From: JADJLQ01 sp964396995
GTDB lineage: Bacteria > Bacteroidota > Bacteroidia > Chitinophagales > Saprospiraceae
Assembly: GCA_964396995.1 (NCBI GenBank)
Contig: CAYNIG010000082.1
Location: 1-17,146 of the forward strand
Reading direction: 5' to 3'
Length of the DNA: 17,146 nucleotides
The notes beneath the pieces are model-generated. The model saw only the letters and a program-made list of their open reading frames with translations. It was not told the origin of the DNA and ran no database searches. The position numbers were made by a program, and so were the translations under genes. Positions 8,580 through 15,307 of the stretch are shown piece after piece. Positions within the stretch are counted from its first letter, which is position 1, and each line of letters begins with the position of its first letter.

Positions 8580-8645
8580 CATGTAAGATGTATGATATTT
8601 AATGTACCACAATATCCTAGATCCTATGTCGTACATTGTACATTA
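8580..8645. repeat. Degenerate short repeats between the VWA and AAA genes
   Basis: The 82-base spacer has low-complexity repetition. There are two adjacent 7-mers (ATCCTAG 8614-8620 and ATCCTAT 8621-8627), recurring TGTAC/GTACA words, and the inverted repeat GTACA-T-TGTAC at 8631-8641 just before the VWA stop codon. It resembles decayed intergenic tandem repeats of the TGTACGAT type that I recall from some Bacteroidota genomes. It codes for nothing and its role is unknown. Confidence 0.45.
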
Positions 8646-8647
8646 CT

Positions 8648-9745
8648 TCACCTTCTTCTTTTCTTGCTTTTTTTATAATCCATAAATATAAATTCTCCCA
8701 GTGTATCCAGTGTACTGTAAAATGCTTTACCATTATTGGCACTGGTGAATTGATCTACAAAACTGGCCAGGTAAGGGTCGCGGGCAACCATAAAGGTAGT
8801 GATTGGTATCTGAAGTTTCCTGCACGCAAGGGCAAGGGCCAGTGTTCTGTTTATGATCTTGCGGTCCATGCCATAAGGATTCTTATAATACTTTTTGCCT
8901 ACTTTGATGCAGGTCGGTTTGCCATCCGTGATCATCATGATTTGTTTATTCGGATTTTTCCTGCGGCGTAGGATTCCCATGGCCATTTCGAGACCGGCCA
9001 CAGTATTGGTATGAAATGGACCTACCTGAAGGTAAGGCAGGTCTTTCATTTGTATCTCTTTTGCATCGTCACCAAAGGTGATGATATCAAGTGTATCTTT
9101 TGGGTAACGGGTAGTGATCAACTCACTGAGTGCCAGAGCCACTTTTTTGGCCGGAGTAATTCTATCCTCACCATACAAAATCATTGAATGGGATATGTCT
9201 ATCATCAGCACCGTACTGGTCTGAGATTGGAAATAAGTCTCATATACTTCGAGATCATCTTCTTGAAGAATCAGGTCTTCAACACCATGCTGGATTTGAG
9301 CATTTTTTATTGATTCAGTGAGGGCCAGTTGATCCAACCTGTCTCCAAATTCGTAAGGTCTTATTTCAGAGGTAAATTCATCCCCAAATCCGGTCTTTGG
9401 AGTAGAATGCTGTCCTTTTTTGCTTTTTTTGAGCTGGTCGAAAACATCATCCAGAGCCTGTCGTCTCAGTGCTATTTCCAATTTTGAGCTTGGGTTGGGA
9501 CTTAAAAAGCCTTCTTTATTTTCGTTGATATAACCCTTGTCAATTAGATCCCGAATAAAATCGGCCATTCCGTAGTCATCGGTAGTGAGTTTGTACCTTT
9601 TATCAAGATCGGTTAGCCAGGACAGGGCTTCGGTCACATCCCCTGAGGTATGCAATAATAATTCTTTGAATAGCTTGAATAGCTTATCAAAAGGTGACTT
9701 TCCTTCCAGGTTGTGGTCCGCTTTGCCAAAATACCAATTAAGCAT
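8648..9745 (-). CDS. VWA domain protein (ChlD-like partner of the MoxR ATPase)
   Basis: A 365-residue soluble protein with a C-terminal von Willebrand A domain. The MIDAS metal site is complete: D183-I-S185-H-S187 in the MIDISHSM strand, a Thr around 246-248 (FHTNTV), and Asp274 in MMITDGKP. The N-terminal 180 residues are helical and charged, with the segment PYEFGDRLD that precedes VWA in related proteins; the C-terminus ends in a Lys/Arg-rich tail (KKSKKRRR). The frame can extend to a TTG at 9778, but I chose ATG 9745 because a perfect -7 element (9763-9770) lies between the two and would leave the TTG outside the transcript. It is transcribed ahead of the AAA+ gene with an 82-base spacer, consistent with a two-component metal-chelatase-like or assembly machine. 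Confidence 0.87.
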   Translation of the reverse strand: MLNWYFGKADHNLEGKSPFDKLFKLFKELLLHTSGDVTEALSWLTDLDKRYKLTTDDYGMADFIRDLIDKGYINENKEGFLSPNPSSKLEIALRRQALDDVFDQLKKSKKGQHSTPKTGFGDEFTSEIRPYEFGDRLDQLALTESIKNAQIQHGVEDLILQEDDLEVYETYFQSQTSTVLMIDISHSMILYGEDRITPAKKVALALSELITTRYPKDTLDIITFGDDAKEIQMKDLPYLQVGPFHTNTVAGLEMAMGILRRRKNPNKQIMMITDGKPTCIKVGKKYYKNPYGMDRKIINRTLALALACRKLQIPITTFMVARDPYLASFVDQFTSANNGKAFYSTLDTLGEFIFMDYKKSKKRRR

Positions 9746-9762
9746 GTAAGTGGAATATGAAA

Positions 9763-9770
9763 CAAATATA
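9763..9770 (-). promoter_or_regulatory. Candidate -7 promoter element of the VWA-AAA operon
   Basis: On the minus strand these bases read TATATTTG, a perfect TAnnTTTG match. Transcription would begin near 9757, giving a leader of about a dozen bases before ATG 9745. No matching -33 TTTG is found 19-21 bases further upstream, so the call rests on the -7 box alone. Confidence 0.4.
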
Positions 9771-9887
9771 CGGGACAAAGGTTGTAAATGGACTGAAGGA
9801 AATCAAACAAACTGCCATTCCATATAGGACTGGTTTATTTTGTTTTTTGATCCAAGAAACACCATAGGTTCATTGGATTTTCAAATT

Positions 9888-9895
9888 TATTTTTG
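9888..9895 (+). promoter_or_regulatory. Candidate -7 promoter element upstream of the AraC gene
   Basis: TATTTTTG matches TAnnTTTG. If used, it would give a leader of roughly 235 bases that includes the hairpin run at 9989-10051. No well-spaced -33 element is visible. Confidence 0.3.
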
Positions 9896-9988
9896 GAATA
9901 GGCCTGAATTAATAATGGATGAATTAATTAAAAAATGCAGTTTACTTTATTAAGGCTAACCATTGTGAGCAGGAAGATTTAATGATTT

Positions 9989-10051
9989 ATCGGCTTTTAC
10001 CGATGTATGCCGGATATAGGCATGGGATTTTTTTCCCTTTTTTGGCCGGCA
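9989..10051 (+). promoter_or_regulatory. Run of three small hairpins in the AraC upstream region
   Basis: Three inverted repeats follow one another: ATCGG/CCGAT (9989-10004, 6-base loop), ATGCC/GGCAT (10007-10023, 7-base loop) and GGGA/TCCC (10024-10037, loop of six T) followed by six more T residues. TGCCGG at 10008-10013 can instead pair with CCGGCA at 10046-10051, which would break the second hairpin. The mutually exclusive pairings and the T-run suggest a structured leader or an attenuator-like element, but each stem is short. Confidence 0.35.
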
Positions 10052-10136
10052 GAAAAAATCAGTAAAAAGGCAACTGTTTATTTAAAAATCGGTAATTCTC
10101 TCACTGACATTTCCTTTTTACATTCGTTTACAACAT

Positions 10137-11075
10137 ATGTCCTTGGTTACAAATAATAGCGGAGTAATCTACATCGATACTTTTTTCGAAACATCTCAGA
10201 TTCTGAACCTGTATAGGAACCATTTGCAAAATCATACGGCTATAATTAATGCAGTTTCCAGGTCCTCCTTTGTGCCAAGTCATTGGGGTCCTACTTCTTT
10301 AAAATTTTCCCTTGCCGGTGAAGAAAAATATACACTGGATAAAAGGCAATATGCTGTTAATCTTGATCATTTTTTAATTTTAAATGAAGGATCTGAATAT
10401 GCGACTACCATAGACTCTGATGAGGATGTACATATTTTTACCATTAACTTTTCCAGAGATTTTAGTTTTAAAGCCTTTAGACAACCCGGAATTTCCAATA
10501 TTTTCTTAGATGAACTCAATACGGAAGAGACTTATCAACCTGAGTTTGTAGAAAAATTATTTCCTTTTGAAATCGCCTGGCGGTCGGAAATACTGGAAAT
10601 AAAAGAATTGGTAGAGTCAAGATTTGAAACAGATACCTTAGAACTGGATGAAAAGTTAAATTTGTTATTCGGGAAAATGGCTCATGCGCATGATGCCTGC
10701 ATGCATGAGACTTTATCATTATCTTTAAAGAAAAAATCCACCCGATTGGAATTATACCGGCGACTGTATTTTGTAAAGGATTATATCCATTCCAATTTTA
10801 AGAACGAATTTACTTTAAGGGACCTTTCGCAAGTCGGATTGCTGTCTGAGTTTTACCTGATCAGGCATTTTAAACAACTATTTTCCCTTACCCCTTTTGA
10901 ATATTTGATTCAATTGAGAATGCAAAAAGCACATGCTTTAATGACCTGTACTGATTTGCCCGTTCAGGTGGTATGCAATATGGCGGGGTACAACGATCAT
11001 TCCTCCTTTAGTAAATTATTTAAGAAGCACTTTCATTATCCCCCGGCCAAATTGCGCTTGCTTACTCGTAATTAA
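10137..11075 (+). CDS. AraC family transcriptional regulator
   Basis: A 312-residue regulator with a C-terminal AraC/XylS DNA-binding domain (about 210-310). The first helix-turn-helix spans about 226-250 (FTLRDLSQVGLLSEFYLIRHF) and the second about 275-300 (VQVVCNMAGYNDHSSFSKLFKKHF), ending in the typical YPPAKLR. The N-terminal 110 residues have the beta-rich, cupin-like look of an effector-sensing domain. No membrane segment is seen, so it is cytoplasmic. It is divergent from the VWA-AAA operon and convergent with the P460 gene (3-base gap). Its targets are unknown; the divergent VWA-AAA operon, itself, or the catabolic operon at 2205-6096 are all possible. The ATG at 10137 lacks a clear ribosome site, as is common here. 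Confidence 0.92.
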   Translation: MSLVTNNSGVIYIDTFFETSQILNLYRNHLQNHTAIINAVSRSSFVPSHWGPTSLKFSLAGEEKYTLDKRQYAVNLDHFLILNEGSEYATTIDSDEDVHIFTINFSRDFSFKAFRQPGISNIFLDELNTEETYQPEFVEKLFPFEIAWRSEILEIKELVESRFETDTLELDEKLNLLFGKMAHAHDACMHETLSLSLKKKSTRLELYRRLYFVKDYIHSNFKNEFTLRDLSQVGLLSEFYLIRHFKQLFSLTPFEYLIQLRMQKAHALMTCTDLPVQVVCNMAGYNDHSSFSKLFKKHFHYPPAKLRLLTRN

Positions 11076-11078
11076 TAT

Positions 11079-11609
11079 CTAATCCTTTGAAAAAACGAAA
11101 TCCTTTGATTTTGCAGCCACATGACATTGGTTACACGTATTGGTAAATAAAGTAGCTCCTCTGTATTCAGCATTTACTCCACCACCAGCCAGCCTGATTT
11201 TTAGTGAAACCGGATCTATGTGGAACCATTCCCAATTGCCAAAATCAGGGTTGAAATTCTTCCCGCGTTTGGTCATGGCAACATAAAAGGTATTGATGGT
11301 ATCACCGGAAGCTTTTCTATATTCCTTTACAATCATGGTGCCTATAGGATATTGGCCATCAGCTGTCCTGGAAGCATTGCCTTTTAAATATACCCATCTT
11401 TGTGAATTAGGTACCCTGCTTAAGTGGGCACCGCCCGAATTGGCCAATAAGGAAGTATCGGCTGTTTTTTTTACAATAGGCCAATTTCTCCATCCTTCAA
11501 AATCAGAATTTCTGGCAACAAATTCATTTTCTTCCACTATCACTTCTTCTTCTTTTTTACAAGACATCAGTATGATAAGGATACCTGAGAGTAGAATGTA
11601 CTTTAACAT
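11079..11609 (-). CDS. Cytochrome P460 family lipoprotein
   Basis: A 176-residue lipoprotein: hydrophobic signal of about 1-16 and lipobox LMSC with Cys17 as the probable lipidation site, followed by an acidic linker. The rest matches the cytochrome P460/cytochrome c'-beta family: FEGWRNWP, a YPIGTMIVKEYRK strand, FYVAMTKRGKNFNPDFGNWEWF, and the single heme c site C159-N-Q-C162-H163 near the C-terminus, then KSKDFVF. Known P460 enzymes carry a Lys-heme crosslink and oxidise hydroxylamine; relatives bind NO. Lys95 in the GTMIVKE strand may or may not be that Lys. It would sit anchored in the periplasm or outer membrane. The gene is convergent with the AraC gene and has a candidate promoter at 11635-11642. 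The family is well supported; activity is unknown. Confidence 0.88.
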   Translation of the reverse strand: MLKYILLSGILIILMSCKKEEEVIVEENEFVARNSDFEGWRNWPIVKKTADTSLLANSGGAHLSRVPNSQRWVYLKGNASRTADGQYPIGTMIVKEYRKASGDTINTFYVAMTKRGKNFNPDFGNWEWFHIDPVSLKIRLAGGGVNAEYRGATLFTNTCNQCHVAAKSKDFVFSKD

Positions 11610-11627
11610 ATATTTTTGATTTTTTAA

Positions 11628-11639
11628 ATTTGATCAAAT
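11628..11639. promoter_or_regulatory. 12-base palindrome on the P460 promoter (possible operator)
   Basis: ATTTGATCAAAT is a perfect 12-base palindrome. It starts at the predicted transcription start of the P460 gene and overlaps its -7 element, a position suited to a repressor site. Its AT-rich content means chance cannot be excluded. Confidence 0.35.
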
Positions 11640-11642
11640 CTA
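11635..11642 (-). promoter_or_regulatory. Candidate -7 promoter element of the P460 gene
   Basis: On the minus strand these bases read TAGATTTG, a full match to TAnnTTTG. Transcription would start near 11628, about 19 bases before the ATG at 11609. A TTTTG lies further upstream (complement of 11670-11674) but at 27 rather than 19-21 bases. Confidence 0.4.
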
Positions 11643-11775
11643 TAGGTATAGGTGATTAGGACGATATGTCAAAATTGTGTTGTTCTTTACATCCATAAAC
11701 TGGGCAATATTCGCCACATGATGATTGTTTCCACAGCTTTCATTTCCTTTTTTACCATTCAAAGTTGGAATAAGA

Positions 11776-11805
11776 TTGCTGATATTCTTTTTTCTCTCTA
11801 ATTTG
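11776..11805 (+). promoter_or_regulatory. Candidate promoter of the cyclase-peptidase genes
   Basis: TTG at 11776-11778 and TAATTTG at 11799-11805 are separated by 20 bases, near the Bacteroidota -33/-7 arrangement, although the -7 box is one base short of TAnnTTTG. It would place the start about 20 bases before ATG 11832. Confidence 0.3.
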
Positions 11806-11831
11806 CTCTCATCCACTTAAAAATGTAGAGT

Positions 11832-12773
11832 ATGAAATGTGTCAGTTTTTTAATTTGCCTTATTCTTACCGAAATCCTTCAGGCTCAATCCTGGACTCCT
11901 CCCGCAGATGCTGAGCGATGCCCGTGTAAATGGGGAGTTGATGATCAGCGGGGTTCAGCCAATCATATGAAACCTGAAACCGTATTAAGAGCTACAAAAC
12001 TTATTAAAACAGGTGAAGTGATAGAACTGGGTCAAACATTGAGTCCTACTATGCCTTTTTTTGGAACTCGAAGGTTTGAAATTATTACGAAACGAACCGT
12101 GAATTACCCACAGACCAACCATCGGGGCAGTAATGAAGAATACATCACAGGTGAGATAGGTCAGGTAGGCACTCAATTTGATGGATTTGCGCATCAGACC
12201 ATTGGAAGCAGCCTGTACAATTGTTATAAATTGGACGACATTGCAACCCGAAACGGATTTGAAAAACTCGGAGTGGAAAAAGTAGGCGCATTGATTACCA
12301 GGGGTGTATTATTAGATATTGCTGGATTGAAAGGGCTTACTATGTTGCCCGATGATTATGAAATTACCGTTCAGGATTTAGAACAAGCGCTGATTAAACA
12401 AAAAATGACCATCCAGCCCGGAGATGCAATAATAATACATACTGGGTATGGAAAGCTGTGGAATGTTGATAATACAAGGTATGCGAAGGCTCACCCCGGG
12501 ATTGGTGTTGCAGCTGCCAATTGGATAGTTTCTAAAGATCCCATGCTGGTGGGTGCTGATAATGGGGGTATTGAAATCAACCCCAATCCCGATACTAAAC
12601 TTTCATTGCCGGTGCATCAAATCATGCTGGTGGTAAACGGTATACATTTATTGGAAAACATGAAACTGGACCAATTGGCGGAGAAAAAGATATTGGAATT
12701 TGCCCTCATGGTGCAACCATTAAAAATAAAAGGGGGGACAGGGTCTACCGTAGCTCCAATTGCCGTATTTTGA
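11832..12773 (+). CDS. Exported cyclase family (PF04199) hydrolase
   Basis: A 313-residue member of the large cyclase/kynurenine-formamidase-like family, with a signal peptide (about 1-18, likely cleavage after LQA). Family marks are WGVDDQRGSANHM (34-46), ELGQTLSPTMP (65-75), the core GQVGTQFDGFAH (110-121), GDAIIIHTG (197-205), HPGIG, VHQ with His262, and KGGTGSTVAPIAV near the C-terminus. In the smaller formamidases the core is HxGTHxDxxxH with metal-binding His; here the two His positions are Gln111 and Gln115, while Asp117 and His121 remain. The substrate may be a cyclic amide, lactone or formamide and is not known. The M24 peptidase follows after 19 bases, so the two are probably one transcript and act in the same exported compartment. 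Confidence 0.86.
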   Translation: MKCVSFLICLILTEILQAQSWTPPADAERCPCKWGVDDQRGSANHMKPETVLRATKLIKTGEVIELGQTLSPTMPFFGTRRFEIITKRTVNYPQTNHRGSNEEYITGEIGQVGTQFDGFAHQTIGSSLYNCYKLDDIATRNGFEKLGVEKVGALITRGVLLDIAGLKGLTMLPDDYEITVQDLEQALIKQKMTIQPGDAIIIHTGYGKLWNVDNTRYAKAHPGIGVAAANWIVSKDPMLVGADNGGIEINPNPDTKLSLPVHQIMLVVNGIHLLENMKLDQLAEKKILEFALMVQPLKIKGGTGSTVAPIAVF

Positions 12774-12792
12774 TGAAAAAATACTCTGATAA

Positions 12793-14112
12793 GTGAAAAT
12801 AATTATACTTCTAACCATTATAGTCCATACCCTTGCGTTTTCCCAAAAGTATCCAATGATTTTGGACGAACGAGTCCGTGCGGAAGTCATCAATAATATA
12901 CTGGACGACCGTTTCAACCATCTTTTACCCCAGCTTATGCGACGCGAAGGATTTGATATGTGGATACTCATTTCCAGAGAGTATCATGAAGATCCTGTAA
13001 TGAAAACCATGCTACCTGCGGAATGGTTGTCTGCCAGAAGAAGAACTGTTTTCGTATTTTTTGATAATGGTAAAACAGTGGAAAAACTAGCCATAGCAAG
13101 ATACGATGTAGGACTTTTAAAATCTTCCTGGGACTTGAATGTATATTCTGATCAATGGGACGCTCTGATCGATGGCATCAAATCTAAGAAGCCAAAGAAT
13201 ATCGGAATCAACTATTCCTCCAATTATGCTCATGCAGATGGGCTCAGTCATTATGAGTATGAACAATTAATTTCCAGACTTCCGGATGAATATAAAGCCA
13301 GAGTTCATTCTGCGGAAAAACTTTCTGTGGCATGGCTTGAAACCAGAACCAAGTATGAAATGGATCTCTATGAACATATTAACAGAATATCTCATGAAAT
13401 ACTCCGCGAAGGACTAAGCAATAAAGTAATACAACCCGGCATAACTACCACTGAGGATGTGGTATGGTGGTACAGACAACGAATCACGGATGCAGGCCTG
13501 GAGACATGGTTTCATCCTACAGTGGATATACAAAAAGCAGATACTTCCAGGTTTGATCATTTACGTACGTTTTCAAAACGACCCGGATTGGAAATTATTC
13601 AACCCGGAGATCTATTGCATGTTGATTTTGGAATAACTTACCTGAGATTAAACTCAGATATGCAGGAACATGCTTATGTATTGAAACCCGGAGAAAAAGA
13701 AGTGCCAGGTTACCTGCAATCCGCCTTTTCAAAAGCATATAGATTACAGGATATACTTACTGAAAACTTTAAAACCGGTTTGACCGGAAATGAAATTCTG
13801 ACCAACGCATTAGATCAGGCAAAGAAAGAAGGCATCAATGGATCTATATATACTCACCCGATAGGATCCCATGGTCATGCGGCAGGTCCGACTATTGGTA
13901 TGTGGGATAACCAGAAGAAAATTGTCGGTCCGGGAGACTATCCATTATTTCCCAATACTGCGTACTCAATTGAATTAAATGCATCGGTGATAATACCAGA
14001 ATGGAACGGTAAGATGATCAGAATAATGTTGGAACAGGATGGATTTTTTGACGGAAAATCCTTCAGATATATTGACGGGAGACAGGAGAAGATTTATGCC
14101 GTGCAAAGATAA
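12793..14112 (+). CDS. Exported M24 family metallopeptidase (Xaa-Pro aminopeptidase-like)
   Basis: A 439-residue protein with a signal peptide (hydrophobic 3-16, cleavage near AFSQ). A creatinase-like N-terminal domain (about 25-180) is followed by the pita-bread M24 catalytic domain (about 185-430). All five metal ligands can be placed: Asp278 in HVDFG, Asp289 in NSDMQ, His360 in GSHGH, Glu394 in SIELN and Glu414 in MLEQDG. It should remove an N-terminal residue before proline, or split Xaa-Pro dipeptides, outside the cytoplasm. The start is GTG 12793: an in-frame TAA immediately precedes it, and later ATG codons would lose the signal peptide. It is probably coupled to the cyclase gene 19 bases upstream. 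An imido-group hydrolase other than a Pro-peptidase cannot be excluded. Confidence 0.9.
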   Translation: MKIIILLTIIVHTLAFSQKYPMILDERVRAEVINNILDDRFNHLLPQLMRREGFDMWILISREYHEDPVMKTMLPAEWLSARRRTVFVFFDNGKTVEKLAIARYDVGLLKSSWDLNVYSDQWDALIDGIKSKKPKNIGINYSSNYAHADGLSHYEYEQLISRLPDEYKARVHSAEKLSVAWLETRTKYEMDLYEHINRISHEILREGLSNKVIQPGITTTEDVVWWYRQRITDAGLETWFHPTVDIQKADTSRFDHLRTFSKRPGLEIIQPGDLLHVDFGITYLRLNSDMQEHAYVLKPGEKEVPGYLQSAFSKAYRLQDILTENFKTGLTGNEILTNALDQAKKEGINGSIYTHPIGSHGHAAGPTIGMWDNQKKIVGPGDYPLFPNTAYSIELNASVIIPEWNGKMIRIMLEQDGFFDGKSFRYIDGRQEKIYAVQR

Positions 14113-14204
14113 AACTGGACAAAACCTGAATCAGAGCCGGAGCTGACTTTTATCATTATACAGCAATTCAGTATACATTAATCTGGTATATTTAAAGAAT
14201 TAAA

Positions 14205-15248
14205 ATGAATGCAGAGGTCTTTAATCATCAATTGAAACAGGTAGTCATCCTGAGTTTGATATTGTTATTATCTTATTTATTGCTGCGCGAACTATACATT
14301 TTTATTCCCGGGTTACTGGGAGCATTGACTATGTATATTCTTTCCAGAGGCAGTTATTATCAGTTGGTGTTTCATAGGCATTGGAATAAAAGAGCAGCTG
14401 CCTGGTTTTTCATTGTATTGTGTTGTGTAATAATATTGGGGTTGACCTTCCTGACTTTTCATTTGCTGAGTGATCAGGTGCAATCTTTTTTAAAAAATCC
14501 GGCAGCTATGATCACCACAGCAAAAGAGTCAATAATGAGAGTACAGAATGAATCTGGAATACAGTTTATCTCTGAAGAGATTATGGATCTTTGGCAGCAA
14601 AAATTAAGTGCCACCATCCCCTCTTTCCTTAATGATACTTTTAACCTTTTCCTGAATATTGCCTTGTTGCTATTTATGCTTTATTATATGCTTGCACATG
14701 GTAAAGAAATAGAATCTTATTTAATCAAAGTAATTCCACTCAAAAATGCCAATGTGCATTTATTGGCTGTGGAAACAAAAAGAATCGTAAAAGTAAGCGC
14801 GTTGGGTATTCCAATTATTTCTCTGGTGCAGGGTTTGATCGCTACCATCGGATATTATCTGTTTGGGGTAAACGAATACATTCTTTGGGGATTTTTGACT
14901 GGGGTTTTTGCATTTTTCCCTATTGTTGGCACCATGATTATATATGTTCCACTGGTTTTATTTATGTTCGTTAGCGGGAGTAAATCCCTGGCCGTTGGGC
15001 TTGGTGTGTATAGCCTGGTAGTTACCGGAAATATCGATTATGTGGTTCGTATTACACTTTTGAATAAGATGGGTCACATTCATCCTGTAATTACAGTCAT
15101 AGGGGTAATTGCCGGTTTAAGTATGTTTGGTTTTATAGGATTGATTTTTGGCCCTTTATTGGTTAACTATGTGATTTTATTGTACCGTATTTATACCAAT
15201 GAATTTCTGGAAAATACAGATTTACATCCATCAGAAAATTTTCAGTAA
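14205..15248 (+). CDS. AI-2E family transporter (PerM/YdiK-like membrane protein)
   Basis: A 347-residue polytopic inner-membrane protein of the AI-2E/UPF0118 family. Hydrophobic segments are seen at about 12-50 (two), 66-88, 148-166, 196-222, 226-262 (two) and 290-330, with a soluble segment at about 90-145 between the early and middle helices. The C-terminal signature GLIFGPLLVNYVILLYRIY is typical. Despite the name, most members are not proven autoinducer exporters; some exchange Na+/H+ or other small solutes. The gene is on the same strand as its neighbours but 92 bases after the peptidase and 59 before the oxidoreductase, so it may be independent. The start ATG 14205 gives the usual short cytoplasmic N-terminus. 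Confidence 0.9.
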   Translation: MNAEVFNHQLKQVVILSLILLLSYLLLRELYIFIPGLLGALTMYILSRGSYYQLVFHRHWNKRAAAWFFIVLCCVIILGLTFLTFHLLSDQVQSFLKNPAAMITTAKESIMRVQNESGIQFISEEIMDLWQQKLSATIPSFLNDTFNLFLNIALLLFMLYYMLAHGKEIESYLIKVIPLKNANVHLLAVETKRIVKVSALGIPIISLVQGLIATIGYYLFGVNEYILWGFLTGVFAFFPIVGTMIIYVPLVLFMFVSGSKSLAVGLGVYSLVVTGNIDYVVRITLLNKMGHIHPVITVIGVIAGLSMFGFIGLIFGPLLVNYVILLYRIYTNEFLENTDLHPSENFQ

Positions 15249-15307
15249 GAATGGAGTATATTGAATTAAAATGATTCTCCGTATTTTCATTCCGGTAATC
15301 AATTAAT

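Larger units (their letters stand above)
9779..10136. other. Divergent regulatory region between VWA and AraC genes
   Basis: This region of about 358 bases separates the divergent VWA and AraC genes and shows no coding frame worth calling. It contains a -7-like TATTTTTG at 9888-9895 on the plus strand, two copies of GAATTAAT 15 bases apart (9906-9913 and 9921-9928), and a run of small hairpins at 9989-10051. The size and content suit a regulatory region, possibly autoregulated by the AraC protein. Confidence 0.55.

Noticed and set aside
8636..8971. Plus-strand open frame of 111 codons over the end of the VWA gene
   Set aside because: It overlaps the VWA domain core on the other strand, and its translation has no recognisable feature.
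9746..9778. TTG-initiated extension of the VWA protein (11 extra residues)
   Set aside because: A perfect -7 element lies inside this stretch, and ATG 9745 gives a normal start; the extension has no ribosome site.
14130..14155. Possible terminator after the M24 gene (TCAG...CTGA then TTTTA)
   Set aside because: Only four base pairs in the stem and a short T-run; too weak to call.
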